A stretch of DNA of 42,223 nt, from NCBI GenBank assembly GCA_903859815.1, contig CAIOOA010000212.1, positions 1-42,223 on the forward strand, in the 5' to 3' direction. Under the pieces are notes generated by a model. The model was not told the origin of the DNA, did no database searches, and saw only the letters and a program-made list of their open reading frames with translations. The position numbers and the translations under genes were made by a program. Origin of the DNA: an uncultured Methylococcaceae bacterium. GTDB taxonomy: Bacteria; Pseudomonadota; Gammaproteobacteria; Methylococcales; Methylococcaceae. Of the stretch, positions 7,801 to 14,689 are shown piece by piece (within the stretch, counting starts at the first letter, position 1; every line of letters begins with the position of its first letter).

Positions 7801-9363
7801 TGGGATTTACGGGATAGCTTGGTTGGACCAAACAACCCTATCCACAACTTCAACCCAGACGTTAACAATGTCGGCGCAAACATATCCATTCAAGATGTCA
7901 ATGCCACCGGCTTTGAGTTTGACCCGGTGCGCAATCAGTTTTACCTGAATAAAGGCGGTGATTTTGTCTACACCTTGCGGGAGCCTAGGAACGCGGACGG
8001 CTGGATTTTCGACATTGACAACCCAACCGCCACCACCGGACCCGGCAATGGCTCAGCCAACGAAACGACCAACCTAAGCGGCGGCATCCTTGGCAAATGG
8101 AAGAAAGCCAAGGGCAAGAATGGCTCCCCAGGCTTTGATGTGTTCGTGTTGTTGAAAGAGCCAACACAAGGAAGCGTCTGGATATACAAGCCGAAAAATT
8201 GGGTAAACCCAAAAACTTACAATACTGTTGATACGATTACGGTTAGCGTACCCTCAACCCCCGGAACTTACCCCAATAATGGGTATGCTCTTTATGTTGC
8301 AAGCTCGGAAGAAGGGCTGGCAACGGCTCCCATAGCAGCTACCATCAGTGCATCGGAAAGCCTTTTCAAACATGCCAAGGCAATAGGGCAAACTCCAAAT
8401 TACTATGCCGTCAGAGCTTTTGATAATCAAGGCACGGCATTATATAGCAGTTTTAGCAATGTCGTTCCTTATGCTTTTGTCAATATGAAACAATTGCATG
8501 GAATTGATATGCATGGAATTGATAACCTGCCGATCCTTAAAGACGCACTGGGCAACCCTAGAGTGTATGGCAACAATACGCGCAACATCGGTGCGGTTCA
8601 AAATGCCGATGCGCCGGTATTGAAGGCCACCGGAGGTGATTCCAAGGTCGATTTAGGTTGGAATAAACCAACCGGGACGATAACGGGTTACGAGATTTGT
8701 ACCAGTACCTCGGTTCTCACTGACCCATTCGTCGGGAACTGCACGGGAACTAGCACTCTCGTCAACGACCCCACTCAGACCGCACAAACCATAGCCAGCC
8801 TGACCAATGGCTCGCCTTACTGGTTTGTGATTAGGTCCTACAATGACTCAACACCGGGCATCTGGAGTAATGTTGCCACGGCCACCCCCCTTGCCACCGT
8901 CGGCATACCCGTCGTGACCGGGACTCCGGGTGTTAATCAAGTGCAATTGTTCTGGACTGAACCCGCCACAGGCGGCCATCCGGGACCAGTCAGTTACTTT
9001 GTGACGTACCGAGTCAAGGGGCAAACCCAGTGGATTGCAGGTCCTGGCAATCTTTCGGGCAGGATAACGACCATCCCCGGTTTGACCGGTGGCACCGAAT
9101 ACGAATTCGGCGTAGCCGCCCGGACTTTCGATGGCGCGACCGCTCCCGTGGTAGGCACAACCACTGCAACCCCAATCAACTCCTGTGACGTGAATAGCGA
9201 CGGGTCGGTAAACAAGACCGACATTGGGCTAATTAATGCAGCACGGAATAAGCCCTCCAGTGGGACGAGCGACTTGCGCGACCTTAACTCGGACGGTGTC
9301 ATCAACCTGTATGACTCGCGGCAGTGTATGTTGCTTTGCACCAAGCCTTTATGCGCATTGTGA
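4864..9363 (+). CDS. Giant secreted beta-helix/LamG/kelch/FN3 protein with C-terminal dockerin, copy 2
   Basis: A 1499-residue secreted protein. Visible in order: a signal peptide (LLPAVAALLLGGVQTSLAA), a parallel beta-helix-like region (about 35-455), a LamG/concanavalin-like region beginning DDFNRANSDWG (about 468-680), a kelch/galactose-oxidase-like propeller (about 735-1130, with GGIIMFGGGHANTGSN and KRFLTFGGS), two FN3 modules (about 1250-1438), and a dockerin-like domain (1440-1499, DVNSDGSVNKTDIGL and DLNSDGVINLYDSRQC). The LamG-kelch part is missing from copy 1. The start codon used by copy 1 is ATC here (near 4828), so translation probably starts at the in-frame ATG at 4864, which has no good Shine-Dalgarno. 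The role is probably surface adhesion or glycan binding. No catalytic residues could be assigned. Confidence 0.8.
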   Translation: MGLLAFLAQTLSLLPAVAALLLGGVQTSLAATFEVTEVDCMASPGGWKWAVEQANANPGRDTIQIRTDFSPGNCPRRPTEQYPDFHVTQSVDIVGNGFYVLDDPMWVDANGQVNPLGSCPNSSFDKMISDGSGFIDIGQRNTDNTGVEVTINGLNMRNLFGVAIVRKGAKLTIENAYIHDVYSIFTFSQCITPIIEAQEKVDLTLRNVRFSMMTLTTDAYMSTEFPVSTAFIDGGLGGGNLVMDGVLMEGFVGNHATAIRWVDGTVKIVNSQMVNSHGIWLNNVTMDFVNSTYVASPAGMGFNDNFLIDKSNVKFQASTFWWGLTGDPCDRTKPGYQCAPKVTGFYAEHPADFPVENSGSNIRFESSAIGSQATFSWAALMGDPIQFTSDAMTWFQPRAEQNAAAITAILPNALTALPGLPDFPSFSSNEYFWDITPLVPGTLIEAVPNAGSGGANELKSPTAVVAYTDDFNRANSDWGAASGGWVDTYSGIRFNNNALEVKYGLGDSINYFIGWAGRDTSLNRPASEASIYNKIEADIYISEPSSHGFLLRLNGSERATLSALAIWIRKNAGISYVNVVYWDGGWVNPQANEGAISGGLTVGQWYKVTAEISGSNPAAWSLSIKNSSNTTVYSASGNLSAATYPKLQGTGTVGIAPIDSLGIGIYDNITIWKDITPVAPSAPSIILHSDPEIPANNPLLALIENMPEQSWLKVNTNLVSAAWTPYNKSLTGENDNQSSVIGAWSSFAWDTENGGIIMFGGGHANTGSNAVLLWDSATLQWRVGSLPTKIEYHPEITDQTWLTVDPDSPQSSHCYDNNLFLTLSKRFLTFGGSVYMQTGIFRRLRDGVLVNAGPFFFDPAKADANKVGGVTGSGVDPNDLGSGAWQNRDIWYNLPTQALTTNNFLAGTTDTYIEDGKDVVLFQNYSGIYKYTINSVDTLTTDTITHVAGPPYWGEQGAGAYNPYSKLYVKTGSPTLFSYWDLRDSLVGPNNPIHNFNPDVNNVGANISIQDVNATGFEFDPVRNQFYLNKGGDFVYTLREPRNADGWIFDIDNPTATTGPGNGSANETTNLSGGILGKWKKAKGKNGSPGFDVFVLLKEPTQGSVWIYKPKNWVNPKTYNTVDTITVSVPSTPGTYPNNGYALYVASSEEGLATAPIAATISASESLFKHAKAIGQTPNYYAVRAFDNQGTALYSSFSNVVPYAFVNMKQLHGIDMHGIDNLPILKDALGNPRVYGNNTRNIGAVQNADAPVLKATGGDSKVDLGWNKPTGTITGYEICTSTSVLTDPFVGNCTGTSTLVNDPTQTAQTIASLTNGSPYWFVIRSYNDSTPGIWSNVATATPLATVGIPVVTGTPGVNQVQLFWTEPATGGHPGPVSYFVTYRVKGQTQWIAGPGNLSGRITTIPGLTGGTEYEFGVAARTFDGATAPVVGTTTATPINSCDVNSDGSVNKTDIGLINAARNKPSSGTSDLRDLNSDGVINLYDSRQCMLLCTKPLCAL
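6240..8530 (+). other. In-frame domain insertion relative to copy 1 (LamG plus kelch-like)
   Basis: Flanking sequences correspond to contiguous sequence in copy 1: LIEAVPNAGSGGAN on the left (LIDAIPNAVCPGGAN in copy 1) and LGNPRVYGNNTRNIGAVQN on the right (LGNPRWDAGNGKRNIGAIQN). The roughly 2.3 kb between is absent from copy 1 and is visibly more A/T-rich than the flanks, for example around 6360-6560. Near the right junction is a short direct repeat encoding MHGID twice in copy 2 (about 8495-8525). The exact boundaries are uncertain by a few tens of bases. Confidence 0.7.
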
Positions 9364-9383
9364 CCGTAAGCAGTAGCTATATC

Positions 9384-9407
9384 GTTCCCACGTTCCGGCG
9401 TGGGAAC
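9384..9407. repeat. REP palindrome between dockerin and cohesin genes, copy 2
   Basis: A hairpin with arms gttcccacg and cgtgggaac around ttccgg. It lies 21 bp after the dockerin gene stop and 33 bp before the cohesin-like gene start. The same family occupies the equivalent position in copy 1. Confidence 0.75.
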
Positions 9408-9439
9408 CATAAAACTTAATCCTAAGAGGTAATTCATCT

Positions 9440-10045
9440 ATGAACCTACACCAAACACTCCTGCGCGCCGCACTGGGCATCGCCCTGTTGTTGGGTGCGT
9501 CCCAAGCCCCCGCCTTGGAATTGGTCACTGTGAGCCTTTTGCCGTCGACGCAGAATGCAATCCCGACCCAAACCGTCAACCTGGCCCTCACCATCAGCGG
9601 GCTAGGCGACCACAACCCTTCCTCGTTTGGCGGGTTTGACATCAATTTATTCTTTGACTCGTCCAAGCTCACTTTCACTGGATACAATCTGAGCAACTTG
9701 CTTGGCGCGGTGGGAACCGAGGCTGATGACCTTAGCATTGGGGCAACGGGCAACACGATCAACCTCGCCCAATTGAGCTACCTGTCGCCGTCGGAACTCG
9801 CCACCCTTCAGCCGTCCGAATTCACTTTCGCGACCCTGAGTTTCCGGGTGGACAACCTGCCCCAGTTTCAACAGACTTTTGTTTTCTTTGATTTGATCAA
9901 GGTGCTGAGCGATGAAAATGGCGATCCACTGCAAATTGCCTCACTCAACGGTGCGCAGATCGGCAACCCAATCCCCGAACCGCCCACACTGTTGTTATTC
10001 GGCCTGGGGCTGGCGCTGTTGATCCGCAACCGGCGGCGGGTTTGA
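9440..10045 (+). CDS. Cohesin-like PEP-CTERM surface protein, copy 2
   Basis: A 201-residue paralogue of the 2922-3524 product. It has a signal peptide (GIALLLGASQAPA), one cohesin-like module (TVNLALTISGL, GGFDINLFFDSSKLTFTGY, FTFATLSFRVDN, FFDLIKVLSDENGDPL) and a PEP-CTERM anchor (PIPEPPTLLLFG, a hydrophobic helix, then RNRRRV). The Shine-Dalgarno taagagg lies ahead of the ATG. It is the second gene of the second dockerin-cohesin pair. The two cohesin modules differ mainly between residues 24 and 95, which could give each a preference for its own dockerin. That preference is inference. Confidence 0.85.
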   Translation: MNLHQTLLRAALGIALLLGASQAPALELVTVSLLPSTQNAIPTQTVNLALTISGLGDHNPSSFGGFDINLFFDSSKLTFTGYNLSNLLGAVGTEADDLSIGATGNTINLAQLSYLSPSELATLQPSEFTFATLSFRVDNLPQFQQTFVFFDLIKVLSDENGDPLQIASLNGAQIGNPIPEPPTLLLFGLGLALLIRNRRRV

Positions 10046-10086
10046 TTAAGTAGCGACCTAGGTGAGCCTTGACGCTCTAATTTATG

Positions 10087-10180
10087 ATCGTTCCCGCGCT
10101 CCAGCGTGGGAATGCCGCCTCGACCGCTCTGCGGTTCACGGCGAGGAGCGTCTCCACACAGGTTCCCACGCCGGAGCGAA
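10087..10180. repeat. REP-like compound palindrome (cgtgggaa family)
   Basis: The element begins gttcccgcgctccagcgtgggaa, contains an accgctctgcggt hairpin and a ggcgaggagcg segment, and closes with ggttcccacgccggagcg. It matches 138-226 in order and spacing. It is intergenic, between the cohesin-like gene and the YcgJ-like gene. Confidence 0.7.
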
Positions 10181-10231
10181 AGGAACCATAAACACAACAA
10201 TTATCAAAAACTAACCATTGGAGAAATCACC

Positions 10232-10567
10232 ATGAAACGTTTTATTATTTGCCTATCCCTGACCCTAATCGCATCCACTGCCCAAGCTGAACGGGCAATT
10301 TACTCCCCAGATGACGGGGTTCTCTGCGACCGGAAGAGCGGTTTCTGCGCCGACCGTGAGGGCGTTTCGATAGCCTACACCGAGCAGTATCTCGGCAAGA
10401 AAGCCGCCCAGAAGCTGCTGAAAGTCATGGGTACTGATTCCGACATGTCGAGCTTCACGATGAGCAACGGCATGCATTGCGAGACCCGCGAGAAAAACTG
10501 CACCATCAGCAAGACCAATAACTCGCCAGACCAGGTCGGGAACATCACGCTGTTCGGCAAAAAATAA
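10232..10567 (+). CDS. YcgJ-family small secreted protein
   Basis: A 111-residue protein with a clear signal peptide (FIICLSLTLIASTAQA). The mature domain has paired cysteines (GVLCDRKSGFCADREGVS and GMHCETREKNC) and a TEQYLGKKAAQKLLK helix, as in the YcgJ/Fels-1 prophage-like family. The molecular role of the family is not established, and the protein is expected in the periplasm. The ATG at 10232 is chosen because gagaaa lies just upstream and it gives an intact signal peptide. An upstream in-frame extension to 10106 would read through REP sequence and is rejected. Confidence 0.75.
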   Translation: MKRFIICLSLTLIASTAQAERAIYSPDDGVLCDRKSGFCADREGVSIAYTEQYLGKKAAQKLLKVMGTDSDMSSFTMSNGMHCETREKNCTISKTNNSPDQVGNITLFGKK

Positions 10568-10635
10568 TATATGATTTGACTTCTCGTTAGGTTCCAAGGA
10601 GCCTGTATTATCAATCATCAATGGCAGGAGAGAAT

Positions 10636-10890
10636 ATGAATACGAATAGTTTGCTGATTTTGCTTTTAATCGGCGCAGTGTCGGGTTGGCTGGCTGGGAA
10701 AATCATGAGAGGCGGCGGTTTCGGCCTCTTAGGCGATATTGTGGTTGGTATTGTCGGTTCAGTTGTGGGCGGCTACTTGTTCGGGCTGTTGGGTGTCAGT
10801 GCTGGCGGTGGTTTAATCGGCTCCATTGTGACCGCCACGGTGGGGGCAATGGCGTTATTGTTTCTGATTCGACTGATTAAACGAGCCTAA
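10636..10890 (+). CDS. GlsB/YeaQ/YmgE-type membrane protein
   Basis: An 84-residue, very hydrophobic, glycine-rich protein with three membrane segments (LLILLLIGAVSGWLAGKI, LLGDIVVGIVGSVVGGYL, and IVTATVGAMALLFLIRLI). This matches the transglycosylase-associated/YeaQ stress membrane protein family, whose exact function is unclear. The second ATG (10636) is preferred because aggag sits five bases upstream of it. The upstream ATG at 10621 overlaps that Shine-Dalgarno. It stands alone after the YcgJ-like gene. Confidence 0.8.
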   Translation: MNTNSLLILLLIGAVSGWLAGKIMRGGGFGLLGDIVVGIVGSVVGGYLFGLLGVSAGGGLIGSIVTATVGAMALLFLIRLIKRA

Positions 10891-11166
10891 GGCTGGTCGG
10901 TTCCTATGCTCTGGTTTGTTCGTTGCCAAGCGGAGTTTCAGTAACATTAAGTTAAGGACTTTACACATGTCAAAACCCGTTGGCAGTCCCAGTTCTAGCC
11001 TATTATTTCCGCTCAATTTGACACCTAGAGCAGGACTACGAATGCTAACTAAATAGCTTTGAAGCGGCGATTGGGAACTAGCGAAACAAAGCGGGTGATG
11101 ATGCTCTTTTTTAGCTTGCCGGCAAACTAGATTAAGTTCGTCGGCAAGCCGTACCCTGAGAGGTCA
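10891..11166. other. Intergenic stretch with an isolated hairpin
   Basis: No supported gene lies here. A stem pairs gcttgccg (11114-11121) with cggcaagc (11142-11149). It does not have a T-run on the side expected for a terminator of the convergent minus-strand gene. A 29-codon reading frame from an ATG at 10968 was considered and not called. Confidence 0.5.
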
Positions 11167-11520
11167 TTATTTGTGGTGGGGTTGTTTGTGGTGGTGGTGC
11201 CCACAATCATACAGGTTGGCAACCGCCACTCCGTTGAACGCGCCTATCGGGGTGAAATGATCCCAGACGACATGTGTCGCACCCCTCTTGTTGGCATGGC
11301 TCAAAGCCGATGCTTTGGCGCTGTGCTTCCAGTCATGATGCTTGCCGTGCTTGGAATGTCCGTTGACCTGCCCTAAATAATGGCAGGATTTGACCTCACC
11401 GGCATGTACGACGGCGGGCGTGGCAGTTGCCGCTGGGGCTAAGAAAGCCCCCGCTATGAATACCAAGATCACCGTGGGGTGGGTCGTCTGATGGTATAAA
11501 GCATTGCTAATGCTGGTCAT
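11167..11520 (-). CDS. Histidine-rich secreted protein (DUF4156-like pattern)
   Basis: A 117-residue protein with a hydrophobic export segment (VILVFIAGAFLAPAATA). The small mature domain starts SCHYLGQVNGHSKHGKHH and contains NKRGATHVVWDHF. The two cysteines (about residues 46 and 106) could form a disulfide. It is very rich in histidine, ending in a run of four histidines and a second pair. The 'C-x-LG-x-V-x-G...A...GA-thvv...C' layout resembles the DUF4156 group of small envelope proteins, but this is by eye only. The histidines suggest Ni, Zn or Cu binding (inference). A strong aggag precedes the ATG at 11520. Confidence 0.65.
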   Translation of the reverse strand: MTSISNALYHQTTHPTVILVFIAGAFLAPAATATPAVVHAGEVKSCHYLGQVNGHSKHGKHHDWKHSAKASALSHANKRGATHVVWDHFTPIGAFNGVAVANLYDCGHHHHKQPHHK

Positions 11521-11825
11521 TTTCGTCTCCTGTTTTGAGTGGGTGATAACCGATTATTTTGGTGCAATACATTTTAATTTGACACCAAAATGGACATTAG
11601 TTTCGTCACAATCCTATTTTTATCATCTACCGATACAGCCCCTAGACCCGATAAGAGGGCGACACCAGCCAGCAATAGAGGACTTTACTGCGTGAACGGC
11701 TGTCGCTTCTAAGCCTGCCTCAGTCAAGTTGCTGATTTTCGTCTGGCTTGCGGTGAATCGTTGCTTTGACGACGACAAACGCTGGTAAAATGTCTTCATC
11801 GTGGGTATGTAGTTAGGGGTATTAT

Positions 11826-12125
11826 TTGAAAAACACCGACGCCAAACCAGCCTATGAAACTTTGGAAATAGGCACACCATTGGATTATACCGATGATGTC
11901 TATCGGGTCTATTTTGAAATGCCTGATTCAACTCATGAAGGCAAGAAAATTATCTCTGAATTCATAGGCGAAGCGCGAGCCGAAAAAATTATTACACTGA
12001 CTCACGGGTATGAAGTTGAGTTGCCCATTCAGTGCGTACCGGACGTCATAAGATTATTAACCAAGGCCAATCTAGCTGTATATCAAGTGGTCAGATATGC
12101 AAAAACGAATGGTACTTGGGGGTAA
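11826..12125 (+). CDS. Hypothetical 99-residue protein, TTG start
   Basis: An acidic soluble protein without a signal peptide or recognised motif. The C-terminal half (ARAEKIITLTHGYEVELPIQ, then CVPDVIRLLTKANLAVYQVV) looks like a small alpha/beta fold. No in-frame ATG is available. The TTG at 11826 follows taggggt at reasonable spacing, so it is the likely start. The gene stands alone between a divergent His-rich gene and a small secreted protein. The function is unknown. Confidence 0.5.
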   Translation: MKNTDAKPAYETLEIGTPLDYTDDVYRVYFEMPDSTHEGKKIISEFIGEARAEKIITLTHGYEVELPIQCVPDVIRLLTKANLAVYQVVRYAKTNGTWG

Positions 12126-12179
12126 ACTTTTTCTCGTTCCCACATTCAGGGAGTGAACCATCAAAATAAGGGGAAAACC

Positions 12180-12623
12180 ATGAACAAAACCATTTTATCA
12201 ATTTTTCTACTGTCCATTTTTCTAGTCCCCGTGCAAGCAGCCGAATGGGATGCCCGGACGACGCGGACCAACACTGCCGTGACCGATGGCGATATTCAGA
12301 TGGCCCTGACTCAAGGCATCAATACCGACTTTGTCCGTACCTTCCCGATGCGACAATATGGCATCCATGTGCTGGTGGACCGGCTTACGCCTGCACAATT
12401 GGGGACGGAAATCGTCTACGTGTCGCTAGGCTTGTGCCGACGCCTGCCGGATGGGACTTATGAACTTGCCGAGGGCCGCTACAGCGACTTGGTCCTGTTG
12501 CCGATGAACACCTCACCCGACATGCAACGGCAAGCCGTGGGGGAAAAGCTGGTGGCAATGGCGGCGGCATTCTCCCAAGGCATGGTTCAGATGAAACGCC
12601 CAGCAATCAGTCGCAAACGCTGA
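12180..12623 (+). CDS. Small secreted protein of unknown function
   Basis: A 147-residue protein with a signal peptide (TILSIFLLSIFLVPVQA-AEWD) and a mature domain with no family recognised by eye. It contains QYGIHVLVDRL and VYVSLGLCRRLPDG, and ends in a basic tail (KRPAISRKR). The ATG at 12180 is preferred because aggggaaa lies just upstream. A longer in-frame start at 12153 falls in a degenerate cgtgggaa repeat. It is expected in the periplasm. Confidence 0.6.
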   Translation: MNKTILSIFLLSIFLVPVQAAEWDARTTRTNTAVTDGDIQMALTQGINTDFVRTFPMRQYGIHVLVDRLTPAQLGTEIVYVSLGLCRRLPDGTYELAEGRYSDLVLLPMNTSPDMQRQAVGEKLVAMAAAFSQGMVQMKRPAISRKR

Positions 12624-12634
12624 TGTTTTGGAGC

Positions 12635-12774
12635 GTCAAAGCTTGCTTTGACAACAAAGTTTGCTTTGACAACAAAGTTTGCTTTGACAACAAAGTTTGC
12701 TTTGACAACAAAGTTTGCTTTGACAACTCTACGGAATAGCCAAGCTTGCTTGGCCTGTCAAAGCTTGCTTTGAC
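12635..12774. repeat. Ladder of small hairpins and 18-bp tandem repeats
   Basis: The block starts with the palindrome gtcaaagcttgctttgac (12635-12652), followed by about four and a half near-identical 18-bp units (gtttgctttgacaacaaa) to 12727. Then come ccaagcttgcttgg (12740-12753) and a second exact gtcaaagcttgctttgac (12757-12774). It lies between a secreted-protein gene and the MscS-type gene. Related hairpins occur at 26267-26288, 28332-28347 and 28381-28396. There are no spacers of CRISPR type. Confidence 0.85.
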
Positions 12775-12828
12775 GCTCCGTACTCAGAATCTTAGAAGCT
12801 AAACTAACCCATTCCCAGAGGCTATTAC

Positions 12829-14670
12829 ATGTTCGCCAAACTATTGGCTTTGTTGCTTTTCATACCGATTATCAGCATTGCCGATAACCATTCAATGATC
12901 GAACCCGTCAATACGGAGAGTCCACGGGCCACCTTTGAAAGCTTTTTGAAGCTTACCGAAGAGATGGGTGGCAAATATATTGCCTATCGGGATTCGCCGA
13001 GTCCAGCCACACAATTGGCACTCATGCAGGTCGCCCTTAAATCGAGCACTTTGTTTGATCTGAGCCAGCTTCCAGAAGCCAGCCGGGAAGGCGTTGGCAT
13101 GGAAGCCTTCCTGCAACTGTGGGAGGTCATTGCTCGTTTGGACTTACCCAATCTGGAGGACATTCCTGACCGTTCTGCCTACGACAAGCAAGACGAAAAT
13201 CCGAAAAAGGTCATTCAATGGTACATTCCAGGTACTGACATCAGTATTACCCGCGTCGGGGAGGGGTCTCGAACGGGGGAGTTTCTATTTAGTGCGAAAA
13301 CGGTGGAGCGGACGGCAGACTATTATGAATTAGTGCGCGGCTTGCCCTACAAAAGCGAGGTACCCATCAAAAATCTGTATCTCATGGCGCAAACGCTGAC
13401 CGGGTGGATGATCCCTTTGAAGTGGACGGAATCCTTGCCTGAATGGGCCAATAAACCAATCGCCAATCAAGTGGCTTGGAAATGGTTGGCAATGTTGTTC
13501 AGCGTCGGACTTGCAGTCTTGTTGGGGGTGTTTGTCTTCCGCTGGTCTAGGGAGAGTTCCAAGAGTCGCTCCTTGCTCTTACATATTCGCCAGATTTCAG
13601 TGCCACTCTTTGTCATTGGAATCGGATTTTGGCTTAAACTATTCCTCTTCGATCAAGTGAATCTCACGGGTCTTGGGGCCAATAGTTTTATCTATCTGGT
13701 TGAAATTCTTTATGGAATCGCATGGGTTTGGATTGTTTGGCAGACGGCCAACTGGATTGCCGATGCCGTCATCGATTCGCTCAAAATCAATTCAGAAAGC
13801 CTCGATGCCCATTTGATTCGCCTAGCCGCCCGTTTTGTGGGCATTGTTGCCGCGCTGACCCTGATTTTTAAGGTAGCCAACCAAGTGGGAATTCCTGTCT
13901 ATGGGTTGGTGGCCGGCGCGGGGGTGGGCGGACTTGCCGTCGCGTTGGCGGCCAAAAGCACACTGGAGAACTTCATGGGCGCGCTGAATCTTTTCGCCGA
14001 CCGCCCGGTCAGCATCGGCGATCTTTGCCGCTATGATGATGATTCATCGTCACAATGGCGTTCGGTGGGCAAAGTTGAATCGATTGGACTGCGCTCGACC
14101 AAGATTCGCCGCCATGACCGTTCCCTGATTACCATCCCCAACGCAGAGTTTTCGCAAAAACATATTGTCAACCTGAGCGTGTGCGACCGCATGTTAATGC
14201 ACACAACTCTGGGGTTGCGTTATGAGACGACTGACGACCAATTACGCTACTTGCTGGCGGAATTGCGTGAACTGCTGCACGGACACCCAAAAACGGTCCA
14301 CACTGCCGCAGACCCCATTCGGGTGCGTTTTGTCGGATTCGGCGATTATTCCTTGAATGTCGAGATTCGCGCCTATATCAGAACCTCGGACTATAACGAA
14401 TTCCTTGCCGTTCAAGAAGACATACTGCTGCGAATGATGCTGATAGTGAAGAAAGCCGGAACGGGTTTTGCCTTCCCCTCCAATACGCTGTATCACGCTC
14501 ATGACCCTGGGCTGGATACTGAACGACAACAGGATGCCGAAAAACAAGTGCGCGAGTGGGCTTTGGCACAGAAATTGCCGTTTCCAGACTTTGCCGAAGA
14601 GTATCGTTTGGAGATCACCGACTCTTTGGATTATCCCCCTGAAGGCTCACCAAACGCCAACCGGGGATAG
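12829..14670 (+). CDS. MscS-family mechanosensitive ion channel, large periplasmic type
   Basis: A 613-residue inner-membrane channel that should gate on membrane tension and release osmolytes on hypo-osmotic shock. A signal peptide (about 1-18) and a periplasmic domain of about 200 residues precede membrane segments near 222-238, 257-275, 286-312 and 333-349. The pore helix spans about 353-385 (GLVAGAGVGGLAVALAAKST), with the typical Gly/Ala packing. The MscS signature follows (NFMGALNLFADRPVSIGD, then STKIRRHDRSLITIPNAEF). The C-terminal alpha/beta vestibule runs to about residue 560. It is about twice the length of E. coli MscS, as in the MscM/YnaI-like groups. The start is supported by ccagagg just upstream. 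The hairpin ladder lies directly upstream. Confidence 0.9.
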   Translation: MFAKLLALLLFIPIISIADNHSMIEPVNTESPRATFESFLKLTEEMGGKYIAYRDSPSPATQLALMQVALKSSTLFDLSQLPEASREGVGMEAFLQLWEVIARLDLPNLEDIPDRSAYDKQDENPKKVIQWYIPGTDISITRVGEGSRTGEFLFSAKTVERTADYYELVRGLPYKSEVPIKNLYLMAQTLTGWMIPLKWTESLPEWANKPIANQVAWKWLAMLFSVGLAVLLGVFVFRWSRESSKSRSLLLHIRQISVPLFVIGIGFWLKLFLFDQVNLTGLGANSFIYLVEILYGIAWVWIVWQTANWIADAVIDSLKINSESLDAHLIRLAARFVGIVAALTLIFKVANQVGIPVYGLVAGAGVGGLAVALAAKSTLENFMGALNLFADRPVSIGDLCRYDDDSSSQWRSVGKVESIGLRSTKIRRHDRSLITIPNAEFSQKHIVNLSVCDRMLMHTTLGLRYETTDDQLRYLLAELRELLHGHPKTVHTAADPIRVRFVGFGDYSLNVEIRAYIRTSDYNEFLAVQEDILLRMMLIVKKAGTGFAFPSNTLYHAHDPGLDTERQQDAEKQVREWALAQKLPFPDFAEEYRLEITDSLDYPPEGSPNANRG

Positions 14671-14689
14671 GCAAGATTTCCCAATAAGC

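Noticed and set aside
10106-10231. An N-terminal extension of the YcgJ-like protein
   Set aside because: It reads through a REP palindrome and would place the signal peptide in the interior of the protein.
10968-11057. A 29-codon reading frame with aagga upstream
   Set aside because: No recognisable features and no composition support; the stretch looks like ordinary intergenic DNA.
11114-11149. Hairpin gcttgccg/cggcaagc as a terminator of the His-rich gene
   Set aside because: The needed T-run after the stem on the minus strand is absent; the T-run lies on the other side.
12635-12774. Tandem repeats as a possible CRISPR array
   Set aside because: Units are only 18 bp with no unique spacers, and no cas genes are present.
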